From: Caballeronia jiangsuensis
GTDB lineage: Bacteria > Pseudomonadota > Gammaproteobacteria > Burkholderiales > Burkholderiaceae
Direction: 5' to 3'
Assembly: GCA_000648925.1 (NCBI GenBank)
Contig: JFHF01000059.1
Span: forward strand, 1-44,016
DNA length: 44,016 nt
Shown here piece after piece: positions 26,054 to 34,151 of the stretch. The notes beneath the pieces are model-generated. The model worked only from the letters and a program-made list of their open reading frames with translations. It was not told where the DNA came from and made no database searches. Position 1 is the stretch's first letter. Every line of letters starts with the position of its first letter. The translations under genes were made by a program, and so were the position numbers.

Positions 26054-26379
26054 GTCACACCCCGTCATTTTTTATGGTCGACGAGGCCAGTGTATCGACG
26101 CCAAAACCGCGTGCAAGCGAGCAGTCGCACACGTGTGCTGCTAATCCGCACGCCCGTTTTCCCCGATAAAGCCACGATCGGCGCGCGCTAGTATCATCGT
26201 CGGGATCGAAACGCGAGCGGGTTCGAAATCTGCTCTGCCCTCAAACGTGTATTTCAGCGGGCGGCTGAACCCGGCCCGCACCGCCGTGTCACAAGGAAGT
26301 CGCCGAGGATCGCCGATCCGGCGGGCGCTTTTCGAAGCGCGCCGCCATCCGAACAGTCCGCGCGCAGGAGTCGCTTTCA
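26054..26379. other. Divergent intergenic region (about 326 bp)
   Basis: It holds promoters for the AAA+ gene (leftward) and the exported protein gene (rightward), including AT-rich stretches near 26065-26095. I see no coding sequence, repeat or convincing RNA fold in it. Confidence 0.4.
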
Positions 26380-26901
26380 ATGCATAAAACGATACGCACC
26401 GCTCTTTTGAATACCGCGCTCGTGACGGGCGCGTGTTTCGCCACGCTCGGCGCGTATGCGCAAACCACCGCGTCGCAGCCGGTAACGTGGGAATTGCAGG
26501 TCGTGCGCGACGGCCAACAGATCGACTCGTTTTCCGGCACGACGAACGTCGGCCAGGCGCGCACGGATACGCATCACAACAAGGTGCAGAACCGCGTCGG
26601 CTGTGCGGATCAGCCCGCGGGCGATATCGACCTGCAACGCACGATCACCGTTTCGCCGACGCACGCCAGCGCCGACGACGTCACGCTCGCCATCGACGCG
26701 CAGGAAACCTTGCAGGAGGACAGCACGCGCGTGACGTCGTCCGGCTGCAAGCTGCCGCCGGTGCCGCGTCAGGTGAGCGGGTCGCATCCGGGCCTCGTGC
26801 TCAAGCCGGGTGAATGGGGACAATGGCAGATCATCGACAGCAACCCGTCGCTCGCCTATCGGGTGCGCGCGAGCCTGGGTTCATCGACGGCGGCGCAATG
26901 A
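26380..26901 (+). CDS. Exported protein of unknown function
   Basis: The 173-residue product has a signal peptide (residues 1-28, TALVTGACFATLGAYAQ). The mature chain is Thr/Ser-rich and beta-like, with two Cys (VGCADQ, SGCKLP) that could form a disulfide, and a conserved-looking VTWELQVVRDGQ start. It ends with AYRVRASLG. It is the first gene of a possible two-gene unit with the EEP-family protein 50 bp downstream. No family recognised. Confidence 0.72.
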   Translation: MHKTIRTALLNTALVTGACFATLGAYAQTTASQPVTWELQVVRDGQQIDSFSGTTNVGQARTDTHHNKVQNRVGCADQPAGDIDLQRTITVSPTHASADDVTLAIDAQETLQEDSTRVTSSGCKLPPVPRQVSGSHPGLVLKPGEWGQWQIIDSNPSLAYRVRASLGSSTAAQ

Positions 26902-26951
26902 CAACCGCGGTGACATAGCCTTCAAAGGCCGCCGCTCAAGACAAAGAACGC

Positions 26952-27758
26952 ATGCGAAACCCAGAACATCTTCCGCCAGGTCCGTCCGCTCGTTCGGCCA
27001 CGCCGGATTTCACGGCGGTGAGCTGGAATCTGCACAAGGGACGATCGCCCCTCGGCCTGCGCGCGTGGACCGCGATGCAGCGGTGGGTTCAGACCACCAA
27101 CGCGGACGTCTATTTCCTCCAGGAAGCGATGGCGCGGCGCATGCCGCAGCCCATGCTCGCAAGCGGCTTCGGCAAGCCGCTCAATGCGCCGCTCGACGAT
27201 GTCTGGCATTGCCAGGCGACCGAGATCGCCACCGCGCTCGAATTGCAGATCGCGCTCGGCCCGAACGTGTTCAAGCCATCGTGGCGGCACGGCAACGCGA
27301 TTCTTTCGCCGCATCCGCTCGATCTTTCCGGGCGCTGGGACATCTCGGCGCACCGTTTCGAAAAGCGCGGGTTGCTGGTCGCGCGCGCGACCTTCGCCGG
27401 GCAGTCGATCACGCTGCTGTGCGCGCATCTCGCACTGACGCGTCAGGCGCGGCTGCGTCAGATGAACTGGATCGCGCACTGGATCGCGAAGGAAGCGCCG
27501 GAAGGTCCGCTCGTGCTCGCGGGCGATTTCAACGACTGGCGCAACGACTCCGTGCCGCTCTTCGGCGAGCTCGGCATGCACGAAGTCGCGACGATGCTCG
27601 GCGAATCGGGCCGCACGTTTCCGGCGTTTTCGCCCGCGCTCGCGCTCGACAAGATGTTCGTGCGCGGCCTGAAGCCGGTCGAATGGCTCATCCCGACGCA
27701 GGACACGGCGTGGCTTTCGGATCACCTGCCGTATATGGCGCGGCTGCGCGTGGAATAG
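26952..27758 (+). CDS. Endonuclease/exonuclease/phosphatase (EEP) family protein
   Basis: The 268-residue protein has the EEP superfamily motifs in order: SWNLHKG, YFLQEAM (metal-binding Glu), the NAILSPHPL segment, AGDFNDW (active-site Asp and Asn) and SDHLPYMA (C-terminal Asp-His). Members hydrolyse phosphodiesters in DNA, RNA, lipids or nucleotides with Mg2+. There is no signal peptide. Substrate is unknown. Its stop codon lies 8 bp from the convergent receiver gene. Confidence 0.92.
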   Translation: MRNPEHLPPGPSARSATPDFTAVSWNLHKGRSPLGLRAWTAMQRWVQTTNADVYFLQEAMARRMPQPMLASGFGKPLNAPLDDVWHCQATEIATALELQIALGPNVFKPSWRHGNAILSPHPLDLSGRWDISAHRFEKRGLLVARATFAGQSITLLCAHLALTRQARLRQMNWIAHWIAKEAPEGPLVLAGDFNDWRNDSVPLFGELGMHEVATMLGESGRTFPAFSPALALDKMFVRGLKPVEWLIPTQDTAWLSDHLPYMARLRVE

Positions 27759-27766
27759 AAAAGCGC

Positions 27767-28168
27767 TTATGCTCGCGGCCGGGCGAGCAGCGCTTCCAGA
27801 TCGGTGACGTCGACAGGCTTCGTCAGATGATGATCGAAGCCCGCGTCGAGCGCGCTCTGACGGTCGGCTTCGCTGCCCCAGCCGGTCAACGCGAGCAGCA
27901 ACACACTTCTGGTCGCATCGCGCTTTCTCATTTCGCGCGCGACATCGAAGCCGCTCATGCCCGGCAAACCGATATCGAGCACGACCACATCGGGTTTGAA
28001 ATCGTCGATCGATGCGAGCGCGCGCGGGCCGTCATGCTCGGTGCGCACTTCGTGGCCGAGCGCTTCGAGCAGCATCGACATGGCAAGCGCCGCGTCGTCG
28101 CTATCGTCGACGAGCAGAATGCGGCGGCCCGGCGCCGCGCCGCCGCTTGCTTCGGCGGTGATATTCAT
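27767..28168 (-). CDS. Single-domain response regulator (CheY-like receiver)
   Basis: The start at ATG 28168 follows GGGGA and gives 133 residues. After a short Gly/Ala-rich leader the rest is one receiver: LLVDDSDD, phospho-acceptor Asp in VVVLDIGLPG (near residue 65), switch Thr in LALTGWG, and Lys in HLTKPV. No output domain is present. It shares the ALTGWG...DAGFD.HL.KP pattern with the receiver at 17752-18117, so the two are close paralogues and probably feed the same kind of phosphorelay. No kinase is adjacent. Confidence 0.9.
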   Translation of the reverse strand: MNITAEASGGAAPGRRILLVDDSDDAALAMSMLLEALGHEVRTEHDGPRALASIDDFKPDVVVLDIGLPGMSGFDVAREMRKRDATRSVLLLALTGWGSEADRQSALDAGFDHHLTKPVDVTDLEALLARPRA

Positions 28169-28351
28169 GTGATTCCCCGTGAGTCGTCGCCGCGCGAAAA
28201 CCGGTGTTCCGACCCTCGCCCGACTTTTTTGAGATGGTTTCGGGAAATGTAGCACAGCGTGTTTCCATGCCGGAAAATGAACCCGCAATCACGGTGCGCG
28301 ACGGCTCTGCTATCGTGATTGCTTCATCCGCTGCCGTCCCGCAACACAGCC

Positions 28352-28948
28352 ATGTTCGATCTCTTCGACGACATTCCCAAGCCCGACATCGTGTGGCATC
28401 CGGACTGGATCGATGCCGACGAAGGCTCCGATCTGATGGGCGCGCTGATCGCGGAAGTCGGCTGGCAGCAGGACACGATGACGACGCCCGGCGGCCGCGT
28501 ACCGCTGCCGCGCCTGACGGCGTGGCAAGGCGAGCCGGACGCGGTCTACGTCTATTCGGGCATCCGCAACGTGCCGCAGCCGTGGACCGCCGCAGTCGGG
28601 CTTTTGCGCGAGCGCGCCGAAATCGCGTGCGATGCGCGCTTCAACAGCGTGCTGCTGAACCGCTATCGCGGCGGGCTCGACAGCATGGGCTGGCATGCCG
28701 ACAAGGAACACGAACTCGGCCCGGAACCGGTTATCGCATCGGTGAGTCTGGGCGCGACGCGCACGTTCGAATTCCGTCACGCGCGCACGCACGCCACGCA
28801 CACGCTCGCGCTCACGCACGGCAGCCTGCTCGTGATGCGCGGACGCACGCAGCAGGAATGGGTGCATCGCGTGCCGAAGGAGCCGGGCGCGCGCGGCGAG
28901 CGCATCAATCTCACCTTCCGCTGGATCGATGCGTCGAAGCGCAAGTGA
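28352..28948 (+). CDS. alkB: AlkB-type alpha-ketoglutarate-dependent dioxygenase
   Basis: The chosen ATG 28352 gives 198 residues. The Fe(II) and 2-oxoglutarate site is visible: HxD in GWHADKEHEL, the partner His in EWVHRVPK, and two Arg in RINLTFRW. The substrate lid includes NSVLLNRYR. The protein resembles the ALKBH2/3-like or short AlkB proteins of proteobacteria that remove alkyl lesions from DNA or RNA. It is monocistronic with no ada gene beside it, so regulation by the Ada response is not shown. Confidence 0.92.
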   Translation: MFDLFDDIPKPDIVWHPDWIDADEGSDLMGALIAEVGWQQDTMTTPGGRVPLPRLTAWQGEPDAVYVYSGIRNVPQPWTAAVGLLRERAEIACDARFNSVLLNRYRGGLDSMGWHADKEHELGPEPVIASVSLGATRTFEFRHARTHATHTLALTHGSLLVMRGRTQQEWVHRVPKEPGARGERINLTFRWIDASKRK

Positions 28949-28954
28949 AGCCGC

Positions 28955-29353
28955 CTACGGACGTTTGGCGACGAAATCGATCTCGACGAGCGCATCGCGC
29001 GCAAGCCCCGTCACGCCGATGCACGTGCGCGCCGGCAGCGGCTTCGGCAGAAAGTACGAGCGATACACCGCGTTCATCGCGTCGTAATCGCGCTTGAATT
29101 CGGTCAGGAAGATGCGCACGCTGACCACGTTGTCGAGCGTCAGTCCCACGCCGTTCAGCACGAGAACCAGGTTGTCCATCACGCGACGCGTCTGCGCCGC
29201 GACGCCTTCGGGCAGCGGCGCGGCGTCGTCGTTCGGATCGGTCGGCATCTGGCCGGTGAGGAACACCCAGCCGTCCGCTTCCGCCGCGTGCGAGAAAGGG
29301 CCGACGGGCGTCGGCGCGGCATCGACCATCGTGAATTTGGGCAGTTGGCTCAC
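28955..29353 (-). CDS. RidA family protein (reactive intermediate/imine deaminase-like)
   Basis: A GTG start at 29353 is supported by GAGGAG just upstream and gives 132 residues. The YjgF/RidA fold is clear: PVGPFSHAAEADGWVFLTGQMP, RRVMDNLVLVL, and the C-terminal TCIGVTGLARDALVEIDFVA. The Arg typical of the active site is present in that last block. RidA proteins hydrolyse enamine/imine intermediates from PLP enzymes; other subfamilies have different roles. It converges with alkB, six bases apart. Confidence 0.92.
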   Translation of the reverse strand: MSQLPKFTMVDAAPTPVGPFSHAAEADGWVFLTGQMPTDPNDDAAPLPEGVAAQTRRVMDNLVLVLNGVGLTLDNVVSVRIFLTEFKRDYDAMNAVYRSYFLPKPLPARTCIGVTGLARDALVEIDFVAKRP

Positions 29354-29462
29354 TTCGTCTCCTCGTTTTTGCTCTCGTATCGTCCACGTTAGCGCGCCAA
29401 AATTGCGCGCGTGTTTCCGCGCGTGCGAAGATGATGCGGCTTATGGTTACCTTCTCGCACCG

Positions 29463-29957
29463 ATGCTTCCCTACCCGCTTCTCGCCGACGCCGTATTGCG
29501 CATGCTCGCCGCGATGCTGATCGGCTGCATCGTCGGCATCGACCGCGATCTGCACGGCAAGCCGACCGGCATGAAGACGCTCGGGCTCGTGTCGCTCGGC
29601 GCGTGCATCGCGACGATGTGCGCGCAAGGTTTCTCGATGACGCCCTCCGACGATACGGGCGTCTCCCGCGCCGTGCAGGGCATCGTGACGGGCGTCGGCT
29701 TTCTCGGCGCGGGCGTGATCCTGCAGAATCCGCGCGAGAACCGCGTGCGCGGGCTGACCACGGCGGCGTCGATCTGGGTGACGGCGGCCGTCGGCATCGT
29801 CTGCGGGCTGGGCGTGTGGAGCGTCGCGTTCATCGCGATGATCCTGATGATCGCGCTGCTGACGATCGGACGCGTCGTCGAGAAGCGCCTTCTGCGACGC
29901 TGGATGAGCAAGCCGGAAGACGAGCGCCAGAAGTACGGCGATATCGAAGAGGTTTAA
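29463..29957 (+). CDS. MgtC/SapB family membrane protein
   Basis: ATG 29463 gives 164 residues with four or five hydrophobic segments. The family signature is present: LIGCIVGIDRDLHGKPTGMKT, GIVTGVGFLGAGVIL and VRGLTTAASIWVTAAVGI. MgtC proteins affect survival at low Mg2+ and in macrophages, probably by modulating membrane ATP synthase. This one lacks the long soluble C-terminal domain of true MgtC, so it belongs to the shorter SapB-like class. Its TAA overlaps the stop codon of the convergent diguanylate cyclase gene. Confidence 0.93.
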   Translation: MLPYPLLADAVLRMLAAMLIGCIVGIDRDLHGKPTGMKTLGLVSLGACIATMCAQGFSMTPSDDTGVSRAVQGIVTGVGFLGAGVILQNPRENRVRGLTTAASIWVTAAVGIVCGLGVWSVAFIAMILMIALLTIGRVVEKRLLRRWMSKPEDERQKYGDIEEV

Positions 29958-31126
29958 GCCAGCGCGCCCGCGATGGGCGCCTTCACGCGATTGCGGCCCG
30001 CGACCTTCGCGGCATAGAGCAGGCCGTCGGCGCGCGCCATCAGCGACGCGAGCGGCTCGCGCCCGTCCCACATCGCAATGCCCGCGCTGAAGGTGTAATG
30101 CAGCACGCCGCCGGGCACATCGCAGGGCGTCGCCTCGACCGTCTTGCGCAGACGCTCGACGAGCGCGGTGACATCCTCGATACGCTCCGCCGTGCAGAAC
30201 AGGCAAAACTCCTCGCCGCCGATGCGCCCGAACGCATCGTCGTCGCGAATGCGCGCTCGCACGATCGACGCGAAATGGCGCAGCACTTCGTCGCCCGCCG
30301 CGTGACCGTAGCGGTCGTTGACGCTCTTGAAATGATCGACATCGACGACCGCGACACACTCGCGGCCGCGTTTCTGTCCGCCGCGCGCGAGACGCTCGGC
30401 CGCCGTGGCCAGAAAGGCTTTTCTCGACAGCGCGCCGGTGAGATCGTCGAAGCGCGCGAGCCGTTCGAGCCGCTGCGCGAGCCGGTCGTGCGCCATCATC
30501 ACGAGACCGATGCACAGCGACGGCAACACGAGAATGCCGAGCGCGAGAAACGTGATCTGCATCGGGCCGGGCTGCAAAAGCGCGTCCTGCGCGGGCGGCT
30601 TCACGGCGTAGATCGCGCCGCGCACCGTGTGGCCGAGCGCGCCGAGCGCGGCCGCGCCGACGACGAACAGATAGTTGTAGCGCGGCCGCTCTTTCGGGCG
30701 CGCCAGCAGCACGCGGCCGGCGATCGCTAGACAGCAGGCGGCATGAAACGCCGACACGATCACCACGCGCACGTGCACATCCGGCACGACATAGGTGAAG
30801 TACGCGATGCCCGCCATCACGCCGAGCCACATGATCCAGCCGGTCCAGCGCTGGACGTGACGCATCCGCACATCGAAGAAATCGTTGCAGCCTTCGTAGA
30901 TGAGCAGGATGGTCGCGGCGAGCAACTGGTTCGCCACGACGATGCCGAGCCACGCGGGCGCGACATTCTGCGCGGCGAAGAGCACGAGCGAAACGATGGC
31001 GAGCACGTTCGCGAGAAGCCAGCGCCGCACGCCCGCGATCTCATGCGAGAGCAGCGAAATCAGCACCAGTATCGAGAGAATGCTCGATAGCGCGGTGACG
31101 ACGAGGATGCTGACGGGACTGAACAT
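29954..31126 (-). CDS. Membrane-bound diguanylate cyclase (GGDEF)
   Basis: ATG 31126 gives 390 residues. The N-terminal half has about seven hydrophobic helices forming an integral-membrane sensor of unknown ligand. The C-terminal half is a GGDEF domain with FDDLTGALSRKAF, DVDHFKSVNDRYGHAAGDEVL and the active-site variant GGEEF. An RxxD inhibitory site (RDDD) lies exactly five residues ahead of it, so product feedback by cyclic di-GMP is likely. The expected activity is cyclic di-GMP synthesis. Confidence 0.95.
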   Translation of the reverse strand: MFSPVSILVVTALSSILSILVLISLLSHEIAGVRRWLLANVLAIVSLVLFAAQNVAPAWLGIVVANQLLAATILLIYEGCNDFFDVRMRHVQRWTGWIMWLGVMAGIAYFTYVVPDVHVRVVIVSAFHAACCLAIAGRVLLARPKERPRYNYLFVVGAAALGALGHTVRGAIYAVKPPAQDALLQPGPMQITFLALGILVLPSLCIGLVMMAHDRLAQRLERLARFDDLTGALSRKAFLATAAERLARGGQKRGRECVAVVDVDHFKSVNDRYGHAAGDEVLRHFASIVRARIRDDDAFGRIGGEEFCLFCTAERIEDVTALVERLRKTVEATPCDVPGGVLHYTFSAGIAMWDGREPLASLMARADGLLYAAKVAGRNRVKAPIAGALA

Positions 31127-31292
31127 CGCTGAAAGTGGACGGATATCGCTCGTGCTGAAGGAAGGCTGTGTTTCGCGCAAAGGGATTCGCGGCGAAAGAA
31201 GCACGAGTATCCGATATCGCCCACGTGTTTACGGCACGAACGGGCGCAGCTTGAACGGACCGGCGTGCGGCATGCGGTCGCGCATCGAACGC

Positions 31293-31326
31293 AAAAACGC
31301 GGCGCAGCCTTTCGGCCCGCCGCGTT
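31293..31326 (-). terminator. Terminator of the Trp/Arg-rich exported protein gene
   Basis: A 9-bp stem (AACGCGGCG / CGCCGCGTT) with an A run on its left, a T-tract for the minus strand, lies 24 bp past the stop codon. The rest of the 223-bp gap to the cyclase start shows no gene. Confidence 0.65.
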
Positions 31327-31349
31327 CGATTACGCGAGTTTCCCGCGAT

Positions 31350-31631
31350 TTACCATCCGTGACGGTCGCGCCAGCGCTCCTCGCGACGCATCTCGTGATG
31401 CCACCGGCGCTCGCGCCATTCGTGACGGCGCCATTCGCGCTCGCGCCAGTCATCGCGACGGTAGCCGTAACCATCGCCATATCCGTAATAGCCGACCGGC
31501 ACCGCAGGCTGCGCGTACACCGGCACGCCGACGCCCACCGCGACATCGACATGCGCATTCGCCGATGCCGACATTGCAAGTGCCACGATCCCCGCCAGCC
31601 CGATAACCGTTCCAAGAAGTTTCTTCTTCAT
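31350..31631 (-). CDS. Small exported Trp/Arg/His-rich protein
   Basis: ATG 31631 follows AAGGAG and gives 93 residues. A signal peptide (KKKLLGTVIGLAGIVALAMSASANA) is followed by a short Val/Gly/Pro/Tyr segment and then a tail of about 35 residues in which Trp, Arg, His and Glu alternate (units such as WREREWRRHEW). Proteins with similar WRxxEW tails are scattered in Burkholderiaceae and are usually annotated hypothetical. The tail is cationic and aromatic, so it may bind envelope polymers or fold on binding. No function is known. Confidence 0.78.
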   Translation of the reverse strand: MKKKLLGTVIGLAGIVALAMSASANAHVDVAVGVGVPVYAQPAVPVGYYGYGDGYGYRRDDWREREWRRHEWRERRWHHEMRREERWRDRHGW

Positions 31632-31756
31632 GTCGCTTTCTCCTTGCACCGAGTGCTCTGTGAGTCAGTGCAGTCTAAAAAGCGATGCCGGATACAGGTG
31701 CAACGGGTTTGCCAGAAAGGTAACGTCAGGTAACGGTCAGCCAGAGCGAATGTGCT

Positions 31757-32179
31757 CTACCGCACGCGCTTGCCGGATGCATCGATGACGACTTCGCCGT
31801 CCTCTTTCGTGAACGGCCCTTTCTGCGCCTCGGGCAGGATGTCGAGCACGAGCTCCGACGGACGGCACAGCCGCGCGCCCTTCGGCGTTTCGACGAACGG
31901 CCGGTTGATGAGGATCGGATGCGCGAGCATCGCGTCGATGAGCTGATCGTCGGTGAGGCTCGGATCGTCGAGGCCGAGTTCGGCATACGGCGTGCCCTTC
32001 TCGCGCAACGCTTCGCGCACGGAAAGCCCAGCGCGCGCGATCAGCGCGACGAGCGCATCGCGGCTCGGCGGATGCGTCAGATACTCGATTACCGTCGGCT
32101 CGATTCCCGCGTTGCGGATCAGTTCGAGCGTGTTGCGCGAGGTTCCACACTTCGGATTGTGGTAGATGGTGACGGTCAT
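31757..32179 (-). CDS. arsC: Glutaredoxin-dependent arsenate reductase
   Basis: The 140 residues match the ArsC family of the E. coli plasmid R773 type. The catalytic Cys is in YHNPKCGTSRNTL (residue 11), and the substrate Arg residues lie in the INRPFVET segment and further on in RLCRPSE. The enzyme reduces arsenate to arsenite with glutathione and glutaredoxin. No arsR, arsB or acr3 is adjacent, so it may be a housekeeping copy outside an ars operon. The related YffB/Spx branch is an alternative, but the length and C-terminus favour ArsC. Confidence 0.92.
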   Translation of the reverse strand: MTVTIYHNPKCGTSRNTLELIRNAGIEPTVIEYLTHPPSRDALVALIARAGLSVREALREKGTPYAELGLDDPSLTDDQLIDAMLAHPILINRPFVETPKGARLCRPSELVLDILPEAQKGPFTKEDGEVVIDASGKRVR

Positions 32180-32643
32180 TGTCGCGATGTCCCTGCGTTC
32201 GTGAGTGAGCGTGATGCACGCCTCGCATTCTAGAACCGAAGCCGCGATGACGCGACCGACAGCCTCATGTCACGCGCGCGACCGTGTCGGGGATGCAAGA
32301 TCAATTGTGCTGTTCATTCGGACATCCACGGCCTATAACGAAGTGTGCAGCGCGGCATGCGTCTTCTGCGGACCTGCGGGTCCCCTTTCGCCGGCAAGCG
32401 CACCGGCGCTCCGTCTGCATCGCATCGGCGAGATGCCGTGCGTGAATCGCACATCAAAAAGTTCGGGAACCGGCCACGGCACACGCAGCCACGCCGTGAA
32501 CCGGCGCCGATGACCGTTCGGCCCGCGCGCCACGCATGGCACATGCAGGACACGTGGCACGTTCCGTGCGGTCCAACGTTCCGAATCAGCGAAAAGCGTT
32601 ACGCGTCAATCACGCGAGCGCGCCTTCCGATCAAGGAGTCGAC
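32180..32643. other. Divergent intergenic region (464 bp)
   Basis: This long gap lies between arsC (leftward) and the small exported protein gene (rightward). It has a TATAAC element at 32333-32338 and a small GGACC/GGTCC hairpin near 32371-32384. Open reading frames in it lack ribosome binding sites and look spurious. The gap is long for this genome, so a long 5' untranslated leader or a small RNA is possible, but I see no firm evidence. Confidence 0.4.
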
Positions 32644-32949
32644 ATGAAATCTCGTATCGCCATGGCGGTGCTCGCCGCCTCGTTACTCGCCACTGCGGGC
32701 ATCGCTTCGGCCCAGCAGACCTACTATCGCACCGCGCAGGTCCCAGGACAGGCCACCGCCGATACCTGGACCGATCCCGGCGCGCCTCAGCAAAGCGCGA
32801 TGCAACAAGACCAATCGACCGACATGTCCTACGGCGGCGCGCCGATGACGCGCGGCGCGGCGGGCGCCACGACGATGGGCACGATGGACAGCGCAGCATC
32901 CAAACCCTGCACGCGCGGGCCGCAGTGCAACATCTTCTTCGGCAACTGA
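32644..32949 (+). CDS. Small exported protein with Cys-containing tail
   Basis: ATG 32644 is preceded by AAGGAG (32634-32639), which rules out the longer frame starting at 32536. The 101-residue product has a signal peptide (IAMAVLAASLLATAGIASAQ) and a Gln/Thr/Met/Gly-rich, low-complexity mature part. It ends with KPCTRGPQCNIFFGN, where two Cys lie five residues apart. That tail looks conserved by character, unlike the variable middle. No family recognised. Confidence 0.78.
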   Translation: MKSRIAMAVLAASLLATAGIASAQQTYYRTAQVPGQATADTWTDPGAPQQSAMQQDQSTDMSYGGAPMTRGAAGATTMGTMDSAASKPCTRGPQCNIFFGN

Positions 32950-33053
32950 GCGCGCAACGAAGCCAGTTCAACTGCGTTAGCATGAGTGCATGACCCGGCG
33001 CGTCCGTTCGAAACGAGCGGGCGCGCATTCCCTTTTTCGACGGAACGGCCATC

Positions 33054-33320
33054 ATGCACCGCGACGAATTCCTCGCACTTCTTTCCAGCGAAGGCTTTCG
33101 CGAAGTCGTCACCGTGACGCGCGAGCCGAACGGTTCGATGGATGTTCACGCGCATCCGTTCGAAGCCAAGGCGCTGATTCTCGAAGGCGATCTCACCATC
33201 CGCATCGGCGCCGACGCGAACACGTATCGCCCGGGCGATATCTTCCATCTCGCGACGAACATCGAGCACTCGGAGCAGTACGGGCCCGAGGGCGTCAGCT
33301 ATCTCGTCGGCCGCAAATAA
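33054..33320 (+). CDS. Small cupin domain protein
   Basis: The 88-residue protein is a minimal cupin. Motif 1 is DVHAHPFEAKALILEGDLTIRI and motif 2 is YRPGDIFHLATNIEHSE, with His residues suited to metal binding. It is probably cytoplasmic. It precedes the DUF72 gene by 8 bp and so shares its transcript. Substrate unknown. Confidence 0.88.
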   Translation: MHRDEFLALLSSEGFREVVTVTREPNGSMDVHAHPFEAKALILEGDLTIRIGADANTYRPGDIFHLATNIEHSEQYGPEGVSYLVGRK

Positions 33321-33328
33321 GCGCATTC

Positions 33329-34144
33329 ATGGCTACATCGAAGAGCAAGACCGCGCGTATCCGCGTGGGCATCGGCGGATGGACGTTCGAGCCGTGGCGC
33401 GGCACGTTTTATCCCGAAGGCCTCGCGCAAAAGCGCGAACTCGAACACGCGAGCCGCGCGCTCACGAGCATCGAAGTGAACGGCACATTCTATGGGGCGC
33501 AGAAGCCCGCGACGTTCATCAAGTGGCGCGACGAAACACCCGACGATTTCGTGTTTTCGCTCAAGGCGCCGCGCTACGCGACGAATCGCCGTGTGCTCGC
33601 CGAAGCAGGCGATACGATCGAGCGTTTTTTCGGCAGCGGCGTGCTCGAACTGAAGGACAAGCTCGGCCCGATCAACTGGCAATTCGCGGCGACCAAGAAG
33701 TTCGATCCCGACGATTTCGAGCGCTTTCTGGAACTGCTGCCCGCGAAAGCCGAAGGGCGCACGATTCGTCACGCGATCGAAGTCCGGCACGAGAGCTTCT
33801 GCGATCCGGCGTTCGTCGCGCTCGCGCGAAAGTATCGCGTGGCGGTGGTGATCGCGGGGGATTCGAAGTATCCGCAGATCGCGGATGTGACCGCGCCTTT
33901 CGTCTATGCGCGCATCATGGGCACGACGGAAAAGCAGGCGAAGGGCTATGCGAAAGCGGCGCTCGATCGATGGACCGAGCGCGCGAAAACGTGGGCCGCA
34001 GGCGGCTCGCCGGACGACTTGCAGACCTTCGGCAAGGCGGCGCCGAAAGCGGCGTCGCGCGATGTGTTTCTCTACGTCATCAGCGGCTTCAAGGAGCGCA
34101 ATCCCGCCGCGGCGATCGCGCTCATCGACCGGTTGAAGAAATAG
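33329..34144 (+). CDS. DUF72 domain-containing protein
   Basis: ATG 33329 gives 271 residues. The TIM-barrel DUF72 pattern is visible: RVGIGGWTFEPWRGTFYPEG, FTSIEVNGTFYGAQKP-like core, FVFSLKAPRYATN, and AIEVRHESFCDPAF. The family is widespread, and its biochemical role is unsettled. The gene is coupled to the upstream cupin and ends 7 bp from the convergent gudD. Confidence 0.9.
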   Translation: MATSKSKTARIRVGIGGWTFEPWRGTFYPEGLAQKRELEHASRALTSIEVNGTFYGAQKPATFIKWRDETPDDFVFSLKAPRYATNRRVLAEAGDTIERFFGSGVLELKDKLGPINWQFAATKKFDPDDFERFLELLPAKAEGRTIRHAIEVRHESFCDPAFVALARKYRVAVVIAGDSKYPQIADVTAPFVYARIMGTTEKQAKGYAKAALDRWTERAKTWAAGGSPDDLQTFGKAAPKAASRDVFLYVISGFKERNPAAAIALIDRLKK

Positions 34145-34151
34145 AAGCGCC

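Noticed and set aside
26810..28252. Plus-strand frame of 480 codons over the EEP and receiver genes
   Set aside because: The EEP and receiver motifs are in other frames; this one is a shadow.
28911..30953. Minus-strand frame of 680 codons across RidA, MgtC and cyclase genes
   Set aside because: It crosses several recognised genes in another frame and has Arg-rich shadow composition.
32313..32647. Overlapping plus- and minus-strand frames in the arsC upstream gap
   Set aside because: They are frames of 75-100 codons without ribosome binding sites, rich in Arg, Cys and His. The real start (32644) has a clear AAGGAG.
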